A stretch of DNA of 64,000 bases, taken from contig CAXHBH010000004.1 in assembly GCA_964014735.1 (NCBI GenBank), forward strand, positions 1 through 64,000, written 5' to 3'. Positions 42,674-52,423 of this stretch are shown in pieces. The notes beneath the pieces were generated by a model. It worked only from the letters and a program-made list of their open reading frames with translations, was not told the origin of the DNA and ran no database searches. Every line of letters starts with the position of its first letter. Position 1 is the stretch's first letter. This DNA comes from UBA7446 sp964014735. GTDB lineage: Bacteria; Bacteroidota; Bacteroidia; Flavobacteriales; Flavobacteriaceae. The translations under genes and the position numbers were made by a program.

Positions 42674-43255
42674 TTATTGTGTCATGGTCAAATTTCTCTC
42701 GTCTATCAACTTTCGCAGATTAATAAGACCATATCGCATTCTACCAAGAGAAGTATTGATGCTCACATTGGTTCTTTCAGCAATCTCTTTAAAACTCATG
42801 TCTTGGTACAAACGCATTTTTAGCACATCATACTGATTTTGCGGGAGTTCAAGCATGAGTGCGTTAATATCTGTCTTTATTTGACCATCAATTATCATGT
42901 CTTCAATATTTTTAGAAGGCTCTGATAGGCGATAAAACACATCCTGCTTATTATCGTAGGTGTCATAAATAGGCATTCGCTGCTGTCGTCTAAAATGGTC
43001 GATTATGAGGTTGTGTGCAATACGCATTACCCAAGATACAAATCGACCCTTTTCGTTATAAGAACCTTTTTTAAGGGTTTGAATTACTTTGATAAAAGTA
43101 TCTTGAAATATATCATCAGCAATTTCATTATCCCTCATCTTAGAATAAATAAAGCTGTAGATGCGTTGTTTGTATTTGGATAAGAGGATTTCGAAAGATT
43201 CGTTATCACCTTTCAAATACTGTTCAATAAGAATATTGTCGGGAAGCATAGACAT
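42674..43255 (-). CDS. ECF-type RNA polymerase sigma factor
   Basis: A 193-residue group IV sigma factor. Region 2 spans about residues 20-100, with DNEIADDIFQDTFIKVIQ and RFVSWVMRIAHNLIIDHFRR for core binding and -10 recognition. Region 4 is at 135-185, with MSFKEIAERTNVSINTSLGRMRYGL, the HTH for the -35 element. No anti-sigma gene follows; only the small ORF at 42498-42638 does. In Porphyromonas the ECF factor SigP works with PorX; the presence of porX in this window makes a similar role thinkable, but that is speculation. Confidence 0.93.
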   Translation of the reverse strand: MSMLPDNILIEQYLKGDNESFEILLSKYKQRIYSFIYSKMRDNEIADDIFQDTFIKVIQTLKKGSYNEKGRFVSWVMRIAHNLIIDHFRRQQRMPIYDTYDNKQDVFYRLSEPSKNIEDMIIDGQIKTDINALMLELPQNQYDVLKMRLYQDMSFKEIAERTNVSINTSLGRMRYGLINLRKLIDERNLTMTQ

Positions 43256-43416
43256 TAGTAACTCTTTTTAAATTATTTGAATTTAGTTGAGTATATGTCT
43301 TACTTATAGGCATTTGTTATGCCATAAATATAAAAATTTTATTTTACAGTGTAAAAAACAATCCTTTTTTTTAATTAGATTACGAATTTATATCTTTATA
43401 GCTAGTTTATAATGCA

Positions 43417-46173
43417 TTGAAAAAAGAAGGAGCCATAGAGATTATCGGGGCACAAATGCACAATCTAAAAAACATAGATGTGCAAATACCAAGACATAAA
43501 TTTGTTGTCATCACAGGTTTGTCTGGTTCAGGTAAATCAAGTCTTGCATTTGATACGCTATACGCTGAAGGACAGCGCCGTTATGTTGAGAGCTTATCTT
43601 CTTATGCTAGGCAATTTTTAGGGCGTTTAAACAAGCCTAAAGTTGATCAAATTAAAGGAATTTCACCTGCAATTGCCATTGAACAAAAAGTAATTAGTAA
43701 CAACCCACGATCTACTGTAGGTACTGTAACTGAAATTTACGACTACCTAAAGCTATTGTTTGCGCGAATTGGTGTAACCTATTCCCCTGTTTCTGGAAAT
43801 GTTGTGAAAAAAGACGATCTTAAAGACGTACTTAGGTATATTAAAAAATATAAGGAAGGAGCAAAACTTCTAGTATTAGCTCCGTTGGTTGTATCGAAAA
43901 ACCGAACGGTTAAGGGTATTTTAGATTTATATAAACAACAAGGTTTTGCTCGTTTGTTTGTCAACGACAAGGTTGTTCGAATAGATAATTTCATTCCAAA
44001 AAAGACGGATAAAATTGAATTGATTGTTGATCGTGTAGTCGTAAAACAGGACACAGATTCATTTAATAGAGTTGCAGAATCTGTTGAGACTGCTTTTCAC
44101 GAAGGAGATGGAACTGTTATTATCCATTGCTTAACAGAAAATAAAAATCAAACCTTTTCAAATCGATTTGCTTTAGACGGTATTACTTTTACAACTCCAA
44201 ATGAGCATATGTTCAGCTTCAACAACCCGCTTGGCGCTTGTAAAGCATGTGATGGTTATGGCGACCTAATTGGTATTGATGAACAATTGGTAATACCCAA
44301 CACAAACCTTTCTTTATTTGAAGGCGCCGTAGCTCCTTGGAAAGGTGAGCGTTTACAACGATTTAAAAACAAGTTTATAGACGCCGCTTATCAATTTGAT
44401 TTTCCAGTACACAAACCTTATTTTGAATTAAATAAAGATCAAAAAAGACTCTTATGGAATGGCGCTAAAGGAATTAATGGTATTAATCAATTTTTTTCCA
44501 AGTTAGAAGCAAAAAACTATAAAATTCAAAATCGGGTCATGCTATCTAGATACAGAGGAAGAACAAAATGTGGTGTATGCGACGGAAAAAGATTAAATGA
44601 GAAAGCTTCGTATGTTCGTGTTGACAATTTCACGATGAATGATTTGGTCGATATGCCCATCGTCTCACTTGCAAATGAGATAGCAAATTTAAAATTAACC
44701 AAACACCAACAACATATCTCGAGAAGATTGCTGGTAGAAATCAACGACAGACTACATTTTCTACAACAAGTAGGTCTTGGATATCTAACACTAAACCGTC
44801 GGGCCAATACACTTTCGGGAGGTGAGTCACAACGCATTAACTTAGCCACTTCATTGGGGAGTAGCTTAGTGGGTTCACTATATATTTTAGATGAACCTAG
44901 TATCGGCTTACACCCAAAAGACACCAAAAGATTAATAGGAGTTTTGCATGGACTTCGTGATTTGGGCAATACCGTAATTGTTGTTGAGCACGATGATGAC
45001 ATTATGCGTGCATCAGATGAAATTATTGATTTAGGCCCAGATGCTGGAGTATTTGGTGGTGAGGTTGTAGCCCAAGGTACTTTTAATGAATTACTCAAAT
45101 CAGAAACATGGACTGGTAAATATCTATCCAAACGGGCACAAATTGAAATTCCTGAGAAAAGAATGTTGCCCAAAAAATTTCTACAATTAAGAGGGGCTCG
45201 TGAACACAACTTAAAAAATATAGATGTTTCGTTTCCACTACAAGTGCTGACTGTTGTGACGGGCGTTTCTGGAAGCGGAAAAAGCACTTTAGTCAAAGAC
45301 ATATTGCTACCAGCAGTTAGAAAAGCCAAAGATATTTATGGTGAGAAATTAGGAGAGTTTAATAGTATTGGTGGAGACCTTAACACTTTTCAAGAAATTC
45401 AATACATAAGCCAAAAACCGATAGGGTTGTCTTCACGCTCGAACCCAGTAACCTATATCAAAGCATATGATGAAATTAGAAAACTTTTTGCCAATCAAGC
45501 ATTGTCAAAGCAAAGGGGCTACCAAACTAAACACTATTCTTTTAATGTTGATGGTGGACGTTGCCCTAATTGCAAGGGAGACGGTACCGTAAAGATTGAA
45601 ATGCAGTTTATGGCTGATATTGATCTTGTTTGTGAGGATTGTGACGGAAAGCGTTTTCAAAAAGAATTACTTGAAGTAAATTTTGAAGGCAAGAATATTC
45701 ATAATGTATTGACCATGAGCATTGACGAAGCCATTTCTTTTTTTAAACAATATCAGCAAAATAAAATTAGTGACCGTCTTCAACCACTTCAAGACGTGGG
45801 CATGGGTTATGTTTCTTTGGGGCAGTCCTCTTCTACCCTCTCTGGTGGGGAAGCACAACGCATAAAGCTCGCTACTTTCCTTCTAAAGGGAGAAAAAAAA
45901 TCAAACACCCTTTTTCTATTTGATGAACCAACAACTGGACTTCACATGCACGATATTAAAAAGCTTGTTGGGTCTTTTCGTGCACTTATTGATCGTGGAC
46001 ATTCACTAATTGTGATTGAACATAACGCGAGTCTTATTGAACAGGCCGATTATATTATTGATTTAGGTCCAGAGGGAGGTATAAATGGTGGTTATTTATT
46101 AGCGACTGGCACACCGGAAGAAATAAATACCAATAAAAAATCAACCTTGTATAAGCTATTGTTTAAAGATTAG
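43417..46173 (+). CDS. uvrA: UvrABC excision nuclease subunit A
   Basis: DNA-damage recognition ATPase of nucleotide excision repair, 918 residues. Two ABC modules are visible: Walker A GLSGSGKSS near residue 36 and GVSGSGKST near 620, with signatures NTLSGGESQR and STLSGGEAQR. Zinc-finger Cys pairs are CKACDGYG / CGVCDGKR and CPNCKGDG / CEDCDGKR. The start must be TTG at 43417, because the only nearby ATG is out of frame. It is divergent from the sigma-factor gene and ends 11 bases into the convergent flippase gene. Confidence 0.97.
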   Translation: MKKEGAIEIIGAQMHNLKNIDVQIPRHKFVVITGLSGSGKSSLAFDTLYAEGQRRYVESLSSYARQFLGRLNKPKVDQIKGISPAIAIEQKVISNNPRSTVGTVTEIYDYLKLLFARIGVTYSPVSGNVVKKDDLKDVLRYIKKYKEGAKLLVLAPLVVSKNRTVKGILDLYKQQGFARLFVNDKVVRIDNFIPKKTDKIELIVDRVVVKQDTDSFNRVAESVETAFHEGDGTVIIHCLTENKNQTFSNRFALDGITFTTPNEHMFSFNNPLGACKACDGYGDLIGIDEQLVIPNTNLSLFEGAVAPWKGERLQRFKNKFIDAAYQFDFPVHKPYFELNKDQKRLLWNGAKGINGINQFFSKLEAKNYKIQNRVMLSRYRGRTKCGVCDGKRLNEKASYVRVDNFTMNDLVDMPIVSLANEIANLKLTKHQQHISRRLLVEINDRLHFLQQVGLGYLTLNRRANTLSGGESQRINLATSLGSSLVGSLYILDEPSIGLHPKDTKRLIGVLHGLRDLGNTVIVVEHDDDIMRASDEIIDLGPDAGVFGGEVVAQGTFNELLKSETWTGKYLSKRAQIEIPEKRMLPKKFLQLRGAREHNLKNIDVSFPLQVLTVVTGVSGSGKSTLVKDILLPAVRKAKDIYGEKLGEFNSIGGDLNTFQEIQYISQKPIGLSSRSNPVTYIKAYDEIRKLFANQALSKQRGYQTKHYSFNVDGGRCPNCKGDGTVKIEMQFMADIDLVCEDCDGKRFQKELLEVNFEGKNIHNVLTMSIDEAISFFKQYQQNKISDRLQPLQDVGMGYVSLGQSSSTLSGGEAQRIKLATFLLKGEKKSNTLFLFDEPTTGLHMHDIKKLVGSFRALIDRGHSLIVIEHNASLIEQADYIIDLGPEGGINGGYLLATGTPEEINTNKKSTLYKLLFKD

Positions 46174-47617
46174 CTGGCTTTGCTAACCATCCGTTGACTG
46201 TTTCAGAAAGCCTTAGTACGGCAATTAGTATGCTGTATATAACAGTAGTCAAGATAGATTTAAGAATAATAGATGCCAACGGATGAATATTTAGTTGAAG
46301 TGTGTTACCCGCTGCAAATAACAATCCAATAACAACAAATGCCAATAAAGTATTTTTGCTGTAAGGCTGCACTCCGAAATAACGATAAACATAAGTCATT
46401 CGGACGTATGTAAAAAGCACTACCACAATCAGCGTAGACATTGCTGCGCCGTTGATGCCATACATTGGAATAGTTAGGCGATTTCCAATGTAAACAAAGA
46501 CTGCCATCAGAATTGTGAGAAAAAGTGATATGCGGTACTGCTTTGAATTTAGTAGCATTGTGTTCGCAGAACCCGAACTCATTACAATTAACTTAGCAAA
46601 TGAGATCATCAACACCACCGAGACAGCTGACTCATATCCATCAACTTGAATTAAATCAAATAATGCTGTTATGCTACCATTTACCAACAAAAAAAACCAA
46701 CCACCAAGCAATAACAGGTTTATGGCACTATCCTTATATAGCTTGACCAAATGTGAGTTGTTTTGATTATTGATTGCCTTTGCGATTAGAGGGTTTAAAA
46801 TTTGAAATAACGCACGGCCAGGAACTTCAATGAGTGTAGCTGTAAATATTCCTACTGAATAAAAAGCAGTTTGTGCAATTGCTTTATATTGTGGTAACAT
46901 AAACTTATCAATATCTATTATCAAGCTTCCAGCAGATCCAGCCAAGACCAAATAAAAAGAATAACGCAGCAGTTCTGAAACGTTCTTTGGCCTGTTAAAA
47001 GAAAGTGTAGGTGGTTGAATTCTAAATGCTATGAACATCATCAACAACATACGCAGGTAATACAAGACCACTAAAAAAATAAAAAATTGATCTAAGTCAA
47101 TTAAATTCACTTTGTAAGACAGCAACAAAATCAAAATTATAAGACGTGGGTAAATCTCTTTAAAAATGTTACCCATTACGGACTTAAAATGTACTCGTGC
47201 CCATGAATAGAAAATTTCAAAATATGCAGTCGCAAACGCCACTGCAAAAATTACCCAAGTATAGTTGGCAATAATTGGATTTTCAACAGAAAGTAAATTT
47301 GCGATCGTGTTGTGGAAATATATTGCCAAAAAACCAAAAGGGAGTACAACAATCAAGGGGATAAAGACAATAAAAGACAGAAGGTTTTGTTGTTCTGAAC
47401 TAGAATAGCCACTATGAAACTTTATAATCGTTTGCGCAACACCAAAGCCAATAAGTGGCATCAATAAATTGGACGAAGACAACAGAAACACGACTAACCC
47501 TTGGTTGGAAGCACCAAAAAAGTGAGGATACAATATCAGTGTATTTACGGCACCAATAGCGAAGGCAAAAATTATGCTCAATAGATTTTTTGACGATTGT
47601 GTAGTTATTATATTCAT
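46163..47617 (-). CDS. Polysaccharide flippase (Wzx/MATE-like, oligosaccharide transporter)
   Basis: A 484-residue membrane protein with roughly 14 hydrophobic segments over its whole length, the pattern of Wzx-type lipid-linked oligosaccharide flippases (polysaccharide biosynthesis family). The start ISFAFAIGAVNTLILYPHFFG matches the first helix of this group. It shares a 4-base overlap with the glycosyltransferase gene upstream and is therefore co-expressed with it. Substrate would be an undecaprenyl-linked surface glycan, unproven. Confidence 0.85.
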   Translation of the reverse strand: MNIITTQSSKNLLSIIFAFAIGAVNTLILYPHFFGASNQGLVVFLLSSSNLLMPLIGFGVAQTIIKFHSGYSSSEQQNLLSFIVFIPLIVVLPFGFLAIYFHNTIANLLSVENPIIANYTWVIFAVAFATAYFEIFYSWARVHFKSVMGNIFKEIYPRLIILILLLSYKVNLIDLDQFFIFLVVLYYLRMLLMMFIAFRIQPPTLSFNRPKNVSELLRYSFYLVLAGSAGSLIIDIDKFMLPQYKAIAQTAFYSVGIFTATLIEVPGRALFQILNPLIAKAINNQNNSHLVKLYKDSAINLLLLGGWFFLLVNGSITALFDLIQVDGYESAVSVVLMISFAKLIVMSSGSANTMLLNSKQYRISLFLTILMAVFVYIGNRLTIPMYGINGAAMSTLIVVVLFTYVRMTYVYRYFGVQPYSKNTLLAFVVIGLLFAAGNTLQLNIHPLASIILKSILTTVIYSILIAVLRLSETVNGWLAKPANL

Positions 47618-48861
47618 TGCATCAAGCGTATTATATCTAGATATTCTTGTGCAATTGTGTTGCGTTCGTAACGTTCAATTCCCTTGCCCCCCTTAGGCAT
47701 ATTGTTTTTTACAAACCAATTCAGTAAGGTTTCTTTAATCAATGTTTTTTCAGAAAAGGACACATAAACACCCAATTCATGCTTCTCAAAAAGCAATTCC
47801 ATATCACTTGGTCTTGGCCCGATACCCAAAATAGGGCGTTGTGCAGCCATATATTCAAATAGTTTACCGTGAATAACGTTCGCTGTCATGGGCATATTTA
47901 TACCCAACAATAATAAGGCTTTTGCATTTGTGAAGTGTTTATCAACAAATTCTTTAGGTTTATACCCAAAAAAACGTACGTGTGTATCAATTCCAAGTGA
48001 TTTAACTTCCTCTTTTATAGAAGTAGCAACTTTGCCGTATATATCTAGTGAAAAAACTTTATTGAAATCGACATTTGATTTGAGTAGTGAAGCTATGGCC
48101 TGCCACAAAGCAGTTGGATTCTGCTGCGCTTTCAAGCTTCCTGCATAGACCATACCACCAGAATGTTTTTTTAATGAAGTTAGACGCTGTTCATAGCCGT
48201 TAGTTAGTACGAATATATTGGAATTAAGTGCAGCAAAATCTTGTTTTAACGAAGGAGCTGTTACCACAACACGATCAGATTGTCGCAATACCATTTGTTC
48301 TAATTGCCTATGTTTTTGCTTTGTTTTTTTGTTAAATGGCAAGCTGCGGTTTTGGAAAAATCCTGTCCAAGGATCCCTAAAATCAGCAATCCACAATATG
48401 TCAGTTTGCTGTTTGACCTGCAAGCCTACTAAATGAAGTGAATGTGGTGGACCTGAAGTGATAAATAAATCATAAGGTTTTTCTTTATGTCGCTTTAAAA
48501 AAACTTTAGCTGCCGCTTTTGCCCAATACACCCTTGCATCTGGAATAAAGAAATTAGCACGGACCCATAAAATAAATCTTTTTATTACTCCTCTATTTTC
48601 TACAAGGTTCTCCCCTATTGGTTTTTTAGAGTATCGTATTGGTTCCCAGCCATTAACTTTTATTTCTGTAATCCCTTTATGAATTTTATGCTTTAATGTA
48701 TCATCTCGTTGTGCAATGCGTGGTTTATTTGGAACATAAACGTCAATATCCAAACCTTGTGAAGCAAAATAATTTGCTAAGAATAACCATCGTTGAACAC
48801 CTGAACCTCCAGATGGCGGCCAGTAATAAACCATTATTGCTACGCGTTTAATATTAGTCAA
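47614..48861 (-). CDS. Glycosyltransferase, family 4-like (GT-B)
   Basis: A 415-residue GT-B transferase. The N-terminal YWPPSGGSGVQRWLFLANYF is the acceptor-side glycine loop; DLFITSGPPHSLHLVGL and IADFRDPWTG follow. The C-terminal half has GTVYAGSLK-type donor site and FEYMAAQRPILGIGP with the EX7E-like region. No membrane segment is seen, so it acts at the inner face of the membrane. The start is TTG at 48861, 2 bases after the YfhO gene. Sugar specificity is unknown. Confidence 0.87.
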   Translation of the reverse strand: MTNIKRVAIMVYYWPPSGGSGVQRWLFLANYFASQGLDIDVYVPNKPRIAQRDDTLKHKIHKGITEIKVNGWEPIRYSKKPIGENLVENRGVIKRFILWVRANFFIPDARVYWAKAAAKVFLKRHKEKPYDLFITSGPPHSLHLVGLQVKQQTDILWIADFRDPWTGFFQNRSLPFNKKTKQKHRQLEQMVLRQSDRVVVTAPSLKQDFAALNSNIFVLTNGYEQRLTSLKKHSGGMVYAGSLKAQQNPTALWQAIASLLKSNVDFNKVFSLDIYGKVATSIKEEVKSLGIDTHVRFFGYKPKEFVDKHFTNAKALLLLGINMPMTANVIHGKLFEYMAAQRPILGIGPRPSDMELLFEKHELGVYVSFSEKTLIKETLLNWFVKNNMPKGGKGIERYERNTIAQEYLDIIRLMQ

Positions 48862-48863
48862 GG

Positions 48864-51272
48864 TTACTTTTTTTTTTTTTGACTAATAAGCGTCCCAATC
48901 ATTATTAACAACATTACCCATCCAGATGCCATTAAAAAGGTTCCATTTCTTATTACAGTTGGTTTAAACGTAAACACAACCTCATACTTGCCCTTTGGAA
49001 TAACAATTCCTCTGAGCATATAATTAACCTTGTGGTAAGCTTGTAAATCTCCATCAATATATACAGACCAACCACTGGGATAATGCATTTCTGAAAATAC
49101 AGCTAAACGCTCATGTTCAGTGGAAACAACGTATCGCAACAAATTGCTTCGTTTTTCAATCAGTAAAATACTGTCCGATGAAGATGTTTTATATTGAATT
49201 GATTCAAGTGTTTGTGATATTGCTTGTGTTTTTGGGTTAATTTGGTTCAATTGCAATATAGCTTCGTTTGCATTTGCAACCTGAATAACTTCATCTACTA
49301 GCCATACTGGACCAAGTGAGGTTTTACGCTCAATTACTCCCTCTGGATATTGATTGTCAATGATGAATTTTACATTTAACATATCAAGGACAACACTATC
49401 CTGTTTGTTGAGATGAAAATCATAGATGTCTTGAAGCAATGCCGGTTTAGCTCCATGATAGCCTCCTAAGCTATTGTGGAAATAGGCAGTTCTCGATGAA
49501 GAAAAACCAAGTTTAGGTTCAAAAACTCTATAGATTGACTTGTCTGCATGAATAATTTTATCTTGTGTCGTTCTCTCAAAAGGGTGTTCGTACTGGTATT
49601 TACTTTTAAATTGTTCTTTGTTGAAGAAAAGTCTATTGTACTGCCATAAATCAGCAAGGCTTATTACTGCAATAATAATTACAAATACAGTCGCTGATAA
49701 CAACTTGCGCCAGAAAGCTGCTAATGTAAGTATGATTAAAACAAGAAAAGTAATGATTTTGCGAACATCTTCCCAAACTAATATTTTTCTTGAAGCTTGA
49801 AGTGGCTCCACTAGTATATTAGGCAGATCAGACAAACTTTCCGAAGTTGAAGCAAAGGAAAATAGGCCTTTAGTACCAGCAATTAAAAATAACATTAGCG
49901 CTAAAAAAAAGGCTACAACACGGCATGTTATAACAAGCTTTTTTCGATTGATGCTTTTTTCTTGTGTTAAATATTGTAAACCAATCATGGCCGCATATGG
50001 TACACAAAGCATAATCATAATTTGGGCAGAGCTAACAGATCTGAATTTGTTATACAAAGGCAAATAATCAATTAAAAACTGTGTTATTTCAGGTATGTTT
50101 TTGCCCCATGAAAAAAGTAAAGAAACTCCAATAATTGATAGTAATACAAGCCTTGTATTCCTGTTTGTTGCCAACAATCCCAAAACAGCAAAAAACAACA
50201 CTACTACACCCATATAAACGGGTGCAGCTACAAATGGTTGATCACCCCAATAGGGTGTGAATTGGCGTAGCAGACCTATCGCACTATCATAGTCAAGATT
50301 TCCGTTGCGCATATTAGTTTTAATAAACTGCATAAAAGGACTGTCTTCATTAAAACCTTCGCCTGAACTACCACCCATAATATTGGGTGATATAAATGTT
50401 AAGGATTCCAATATTCCATAGCTATATGAAGTGATATACTCATATGTAAGTCCGCCTGAGGTTAGTTTATTCGAACCGTCTGGAGTGATGGTCAATTCAC
50501 TTGCGCCACGAGTGCTAAACTTAGTGTAATCTAACGTGGCAAGCACACCTTGGGCATTTAAAATAAGTGCTAATAAACCTGAAATAAATAAGATTCCTAC
50601 AGGTCTTAATGTATTAGTAACTCCTTGTCTATAACAAACTTTTATACTCCATAATAACGTTGTTATAAACAACGTAATCAAAGTATAGTATGTCATCTGT
50701 AGGTGGTTGGCATGGAGTTGTAGTGCCAGTCCAAGGGTAAGCCAAAGTACCCCCCATTTGTTTTTATCAATCAATACTTGAAATAAACCTAAAAATATAA
50801 GGGGTGTATAGGCTAAGGTCATAGCTTTTGTATTATGCCCAACCATTAAAATAATAATGTAGTAAGATGAAAATCCGTAGGCAAGTGCGCCTAAAACAGA
50901 CACAGTTTTTGAAAAACTTCTACTCTGAGCAAAAAGATAAAAAAAGAACAGGTACAAAAACAGCATGTCGGCAGGTCGCGGCAGGAAGCGCAAGGCTGAA
51001 TCTATATAACGTAATATATCATAAGGGTAACGACCAGTAATTTGATAAGTAGGCATACCCACAAATGCATTGTCAATCCAATATGGTTCTTCACCAAATT
51101 CAGCTCTATGTTCTAAAATTTGACGTTGCATTCCTTTGTATTGAACAATATCAGACTGTTCAAGATACTTGTTGGATAGCACAGGATAAAAGTATACCAA
51201 TGAAATAAGAGCAAATAAAACAGTTATTAGTAAATGCGGTAGTAAAAAACGCAACACTGGATTTTTCATCAT
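48864..51272 (-). CDS. YfhO-family membrane protein
   Basis: An 802-residue polytopic protein: about 12-13 transmembrane helices in residues 1-540, then a soluble, beta-rich C-terminal domain (MHYPSGWSVYIDG, GRGIVIPKGKYEVVFTF-type) and a last helix before the basic SQKKKK end. YfhO proteins are GT-C-like lipid-linked sugar transferases that decorate cell-surface polymers. An acidic N-terminal loop (residues 38-70) fits the GT-C active site. Start is ATG ATG at 51272, 4 bases behind a -7 box. With the next two genes it forms a surface-glycan set. Confidence 0.87.
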   Translation of the reverse strand: MMKNPVLRFLLPHLLITVLFALISLVYFYPVLSNKYLEQSDIVQYKGMQRQILEHRAEFGEEPYWIDNAFVGMPTYQITGRYPYDILRYIDSALRFLPRPADMLFLYLFFFYLFAQSRSFSKTVSVLGALAYGFSSYYIIILMVGHNTKAMTLAYTPLIFLGLFQVLIDKNKWGVLWLTLGLALQLHANHLQMTYYTLITLFITTLLWSIKVCYRQGVTNTLRPVGILFISGLLALILNAQGVLATLDYTKFSTRGASELTITPDGSNKLTSGGLTYEYITSYSYGILESLTFISPNIMGGSSGEGFNEDSPFMQFIKTNMRNGNLDYDSAIGLLRQFTPYWGDQPFVAAPVYMGVVVLFFAVLGLLATNRNTRLVLLSIIGVSLLFSWGKNIPEITQFLIDYLPLYNKFRSVSSAQIMIMLCVPYAAMIGLQYLTQEKSINRKKLVITCRVVAFFLALMLFLIAGTKGLFSFASTSESLSDLPNILVEPLQASRKILVWEDVRKIITFLVLIILTLAAFWRKLLSATVFVIIIAVISLADLWQYNRLFFNKEQFKSKYQYEHPFERTTQDKIIHADKSIYRVFEPKLGFSSSRTAYFHNSLGGYHGAKPALLQDIYDFHLNKQDSVVLDMLNVKFIIDNQYPEGVIERKTSLGPVWLVDEVIQVANANEAILQLNQINPKTQAISQTLESIQYKTSSSDSILLIEKRSNLLRYVVSTEHERLAVFSEMHYPSGWSVYIDGDLQAYHKVNYMLRGIVIPKGKYEVVFTFKPTVIRNGTFLMASGWVMLLIMIGTLISQKKKK

Positions 51273-51276
51273 GTTT

Positions 51277-51284
51277 CAAAAATA
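51277..51284 (-). promoter_or_regulatory. TAnnTTTG -7 element before the YfhO gene
   Basis: TATTTTTG on the minus strand, exact match, ending 4 bases before the first ATG. Confidence 0.42.
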
Positions 51285-51320
51285 CAACTCTATGTATAAC
51301 GACGGAATTTTTAATTCATG

Positions 51321-51328
51321 TATCTTTG
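51321..51328 (+). promoter_or_regulatory. TAnnTTTG -7 element before the outer-membrane protein gene
   Basis: TATCTTTG, exact match, only 3 bases before the ATG at 51332. The TTG inside the box at 51326 is in frame but is unlikely to be the start because it belongs to the promoter. Confidence 0.45.
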
Positions 51329-51331
51329 AAT

Positions 51332-52423
51332 ATGCGCTTATCATTACTTTATTTGTTGTTTTTTTCAATGGTGCTGACCATACCCAACAACGCAGCGGCG
51401 CAATATACTGAGGTCATAAACTGCAATCGCCCTAGCCAATCAATGGGCGCTTTTGGAGTAGGTAAAAGAATTTATCAATTAGAGCAAGGCCTGTCTTTCA
51501 GAACGGGTAATTTCAGTCCAATTCAAGACGCTTCATATAGCGGAATTGGTACTAGGGTGCAAATTCGTGTTGGTTTATTTAAAGAACAATTAGAGTTCGT
51601 TGGTACTGCAGATTATCAAATTGATGCCTTGCGCTACTCCACCGCAGTCGGAACTTACAACATTTCAAGAAATGGCTTATATGATTTAGGAGCTGGAGCA
51701 AAATATTTGATATATGATCCATTTAGAAAGGTTGATAAATATAAACCAAACCTCTACAGTTGGCATGCTAATAATAAAATACGTTGGCGTGATTTGATTC
51801 CAGCAGTATCAATCTATGCGGGGGCACAGTTTAGCACAGGTGGTATTTTTCCTTATCAAGAAAACTTTTTACCTCTATTTAATTACAATTATCGACCTAT
51901 AAAAGAACCGCTTGTTTCAGCAACTGCTATGGTTATTTTACAGCAACATTTGCGTCCAGGACTTGTTTTGGTACACAACGTTGGCATGCGATACATAACT
52001 GCCGAAGTACAACAAAAAAATCTGTTGGGAACCATTACATATAGCACGAAATCTAAATGGTCTTTTTTTGGTGAATATATTGTTTATGAAAGTCCTCTTT
52101 ATAGTGATATTACACTTGGCGCAGGTGTCGCTTATCTGTTTAATAACAATTTTCAACTTGATGTCGCAGTTCAACAGAGCCTCAAAACTACTCCAAGCTT
52201 AATGCGTATCGGTGTGGGAGCCTCTTACCGTATAGACCGACATAATATTTGGAATGAAGAACCGCAAAATATTGAGGAGAAAAAGCAAAAAAGAGCAACG
52301 CGGAAGAGTAAAAAAAAGGAAAACAAAAAAATAAGAAAGGCAGAAAAGAGAACGGGAAGAGGGTTGATAAAATTGGACAGAAAACAAAAGAAAATTGAGC
52401 GTAAAATCAAACGAGCAAAATGA
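51332..52423 (+). CDS. Probable outer-membrane beta-barrel protein with basic C-terminal tail
   Basis: A 363-residue protein with a signal peptide (LSLLYLLFFSMVLTIPNNAAAQ, cleaved near residue 23). The mature part, from NRPSQSMGAFGVGKRIYQLEQGLSF, alternates polar and hydrophobic residues like an outer-membrane beta-barrel and resembles Bacteroidota transporter-type proteins. The last 50 residues are very basic and repetitive (KKQKRATRKSKKKENKK...), an unusual end for a barrel, perhaps binding peptidoglycan or nucleic acid. The stop overlaps the next start (ATGA). Function unknown. Confidence 0.8.
   Translation: MRLSLLYLLFFSMVLTIPNNAAAQYTEVINCNRPSQSMGAFGVGKRIYQLEQGLSFRTGNFSPIQDASYSGIGTRVQIRVGLFKEQLEFVGTADYQIDALRYSTAVGTYNISRNGLYDLGAGAKYLIYDPFRKVDKYKPNLYSWHANNKIRWRDLIPAVSIYAGAQFSTGGIFPYQENFLPLFNYNYRPIKEPLVSATAMVILQQHLRPGLVLVHNVGMRYITAEVQQKNLLGTITYSTKSKWSFFGEYIVYESPLYSDITLGAGVAYLFNNNFQLDVAVQQSLKTTPSLMRIGVGASYRIDRHNIWNEEPQNIEEKKQKRATRKSKKKENKKIRKAEKRTGRGLIKLDRKQKKIERKIKRAK

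Noticed and set aside
44526..45329. A 267-codon minus-strand ORF inside uvrA
   Set aside because: It is a long shadow of the uvrA frame with Ser/Pro-rich, Cys-scattered composition and no recognisable motif.
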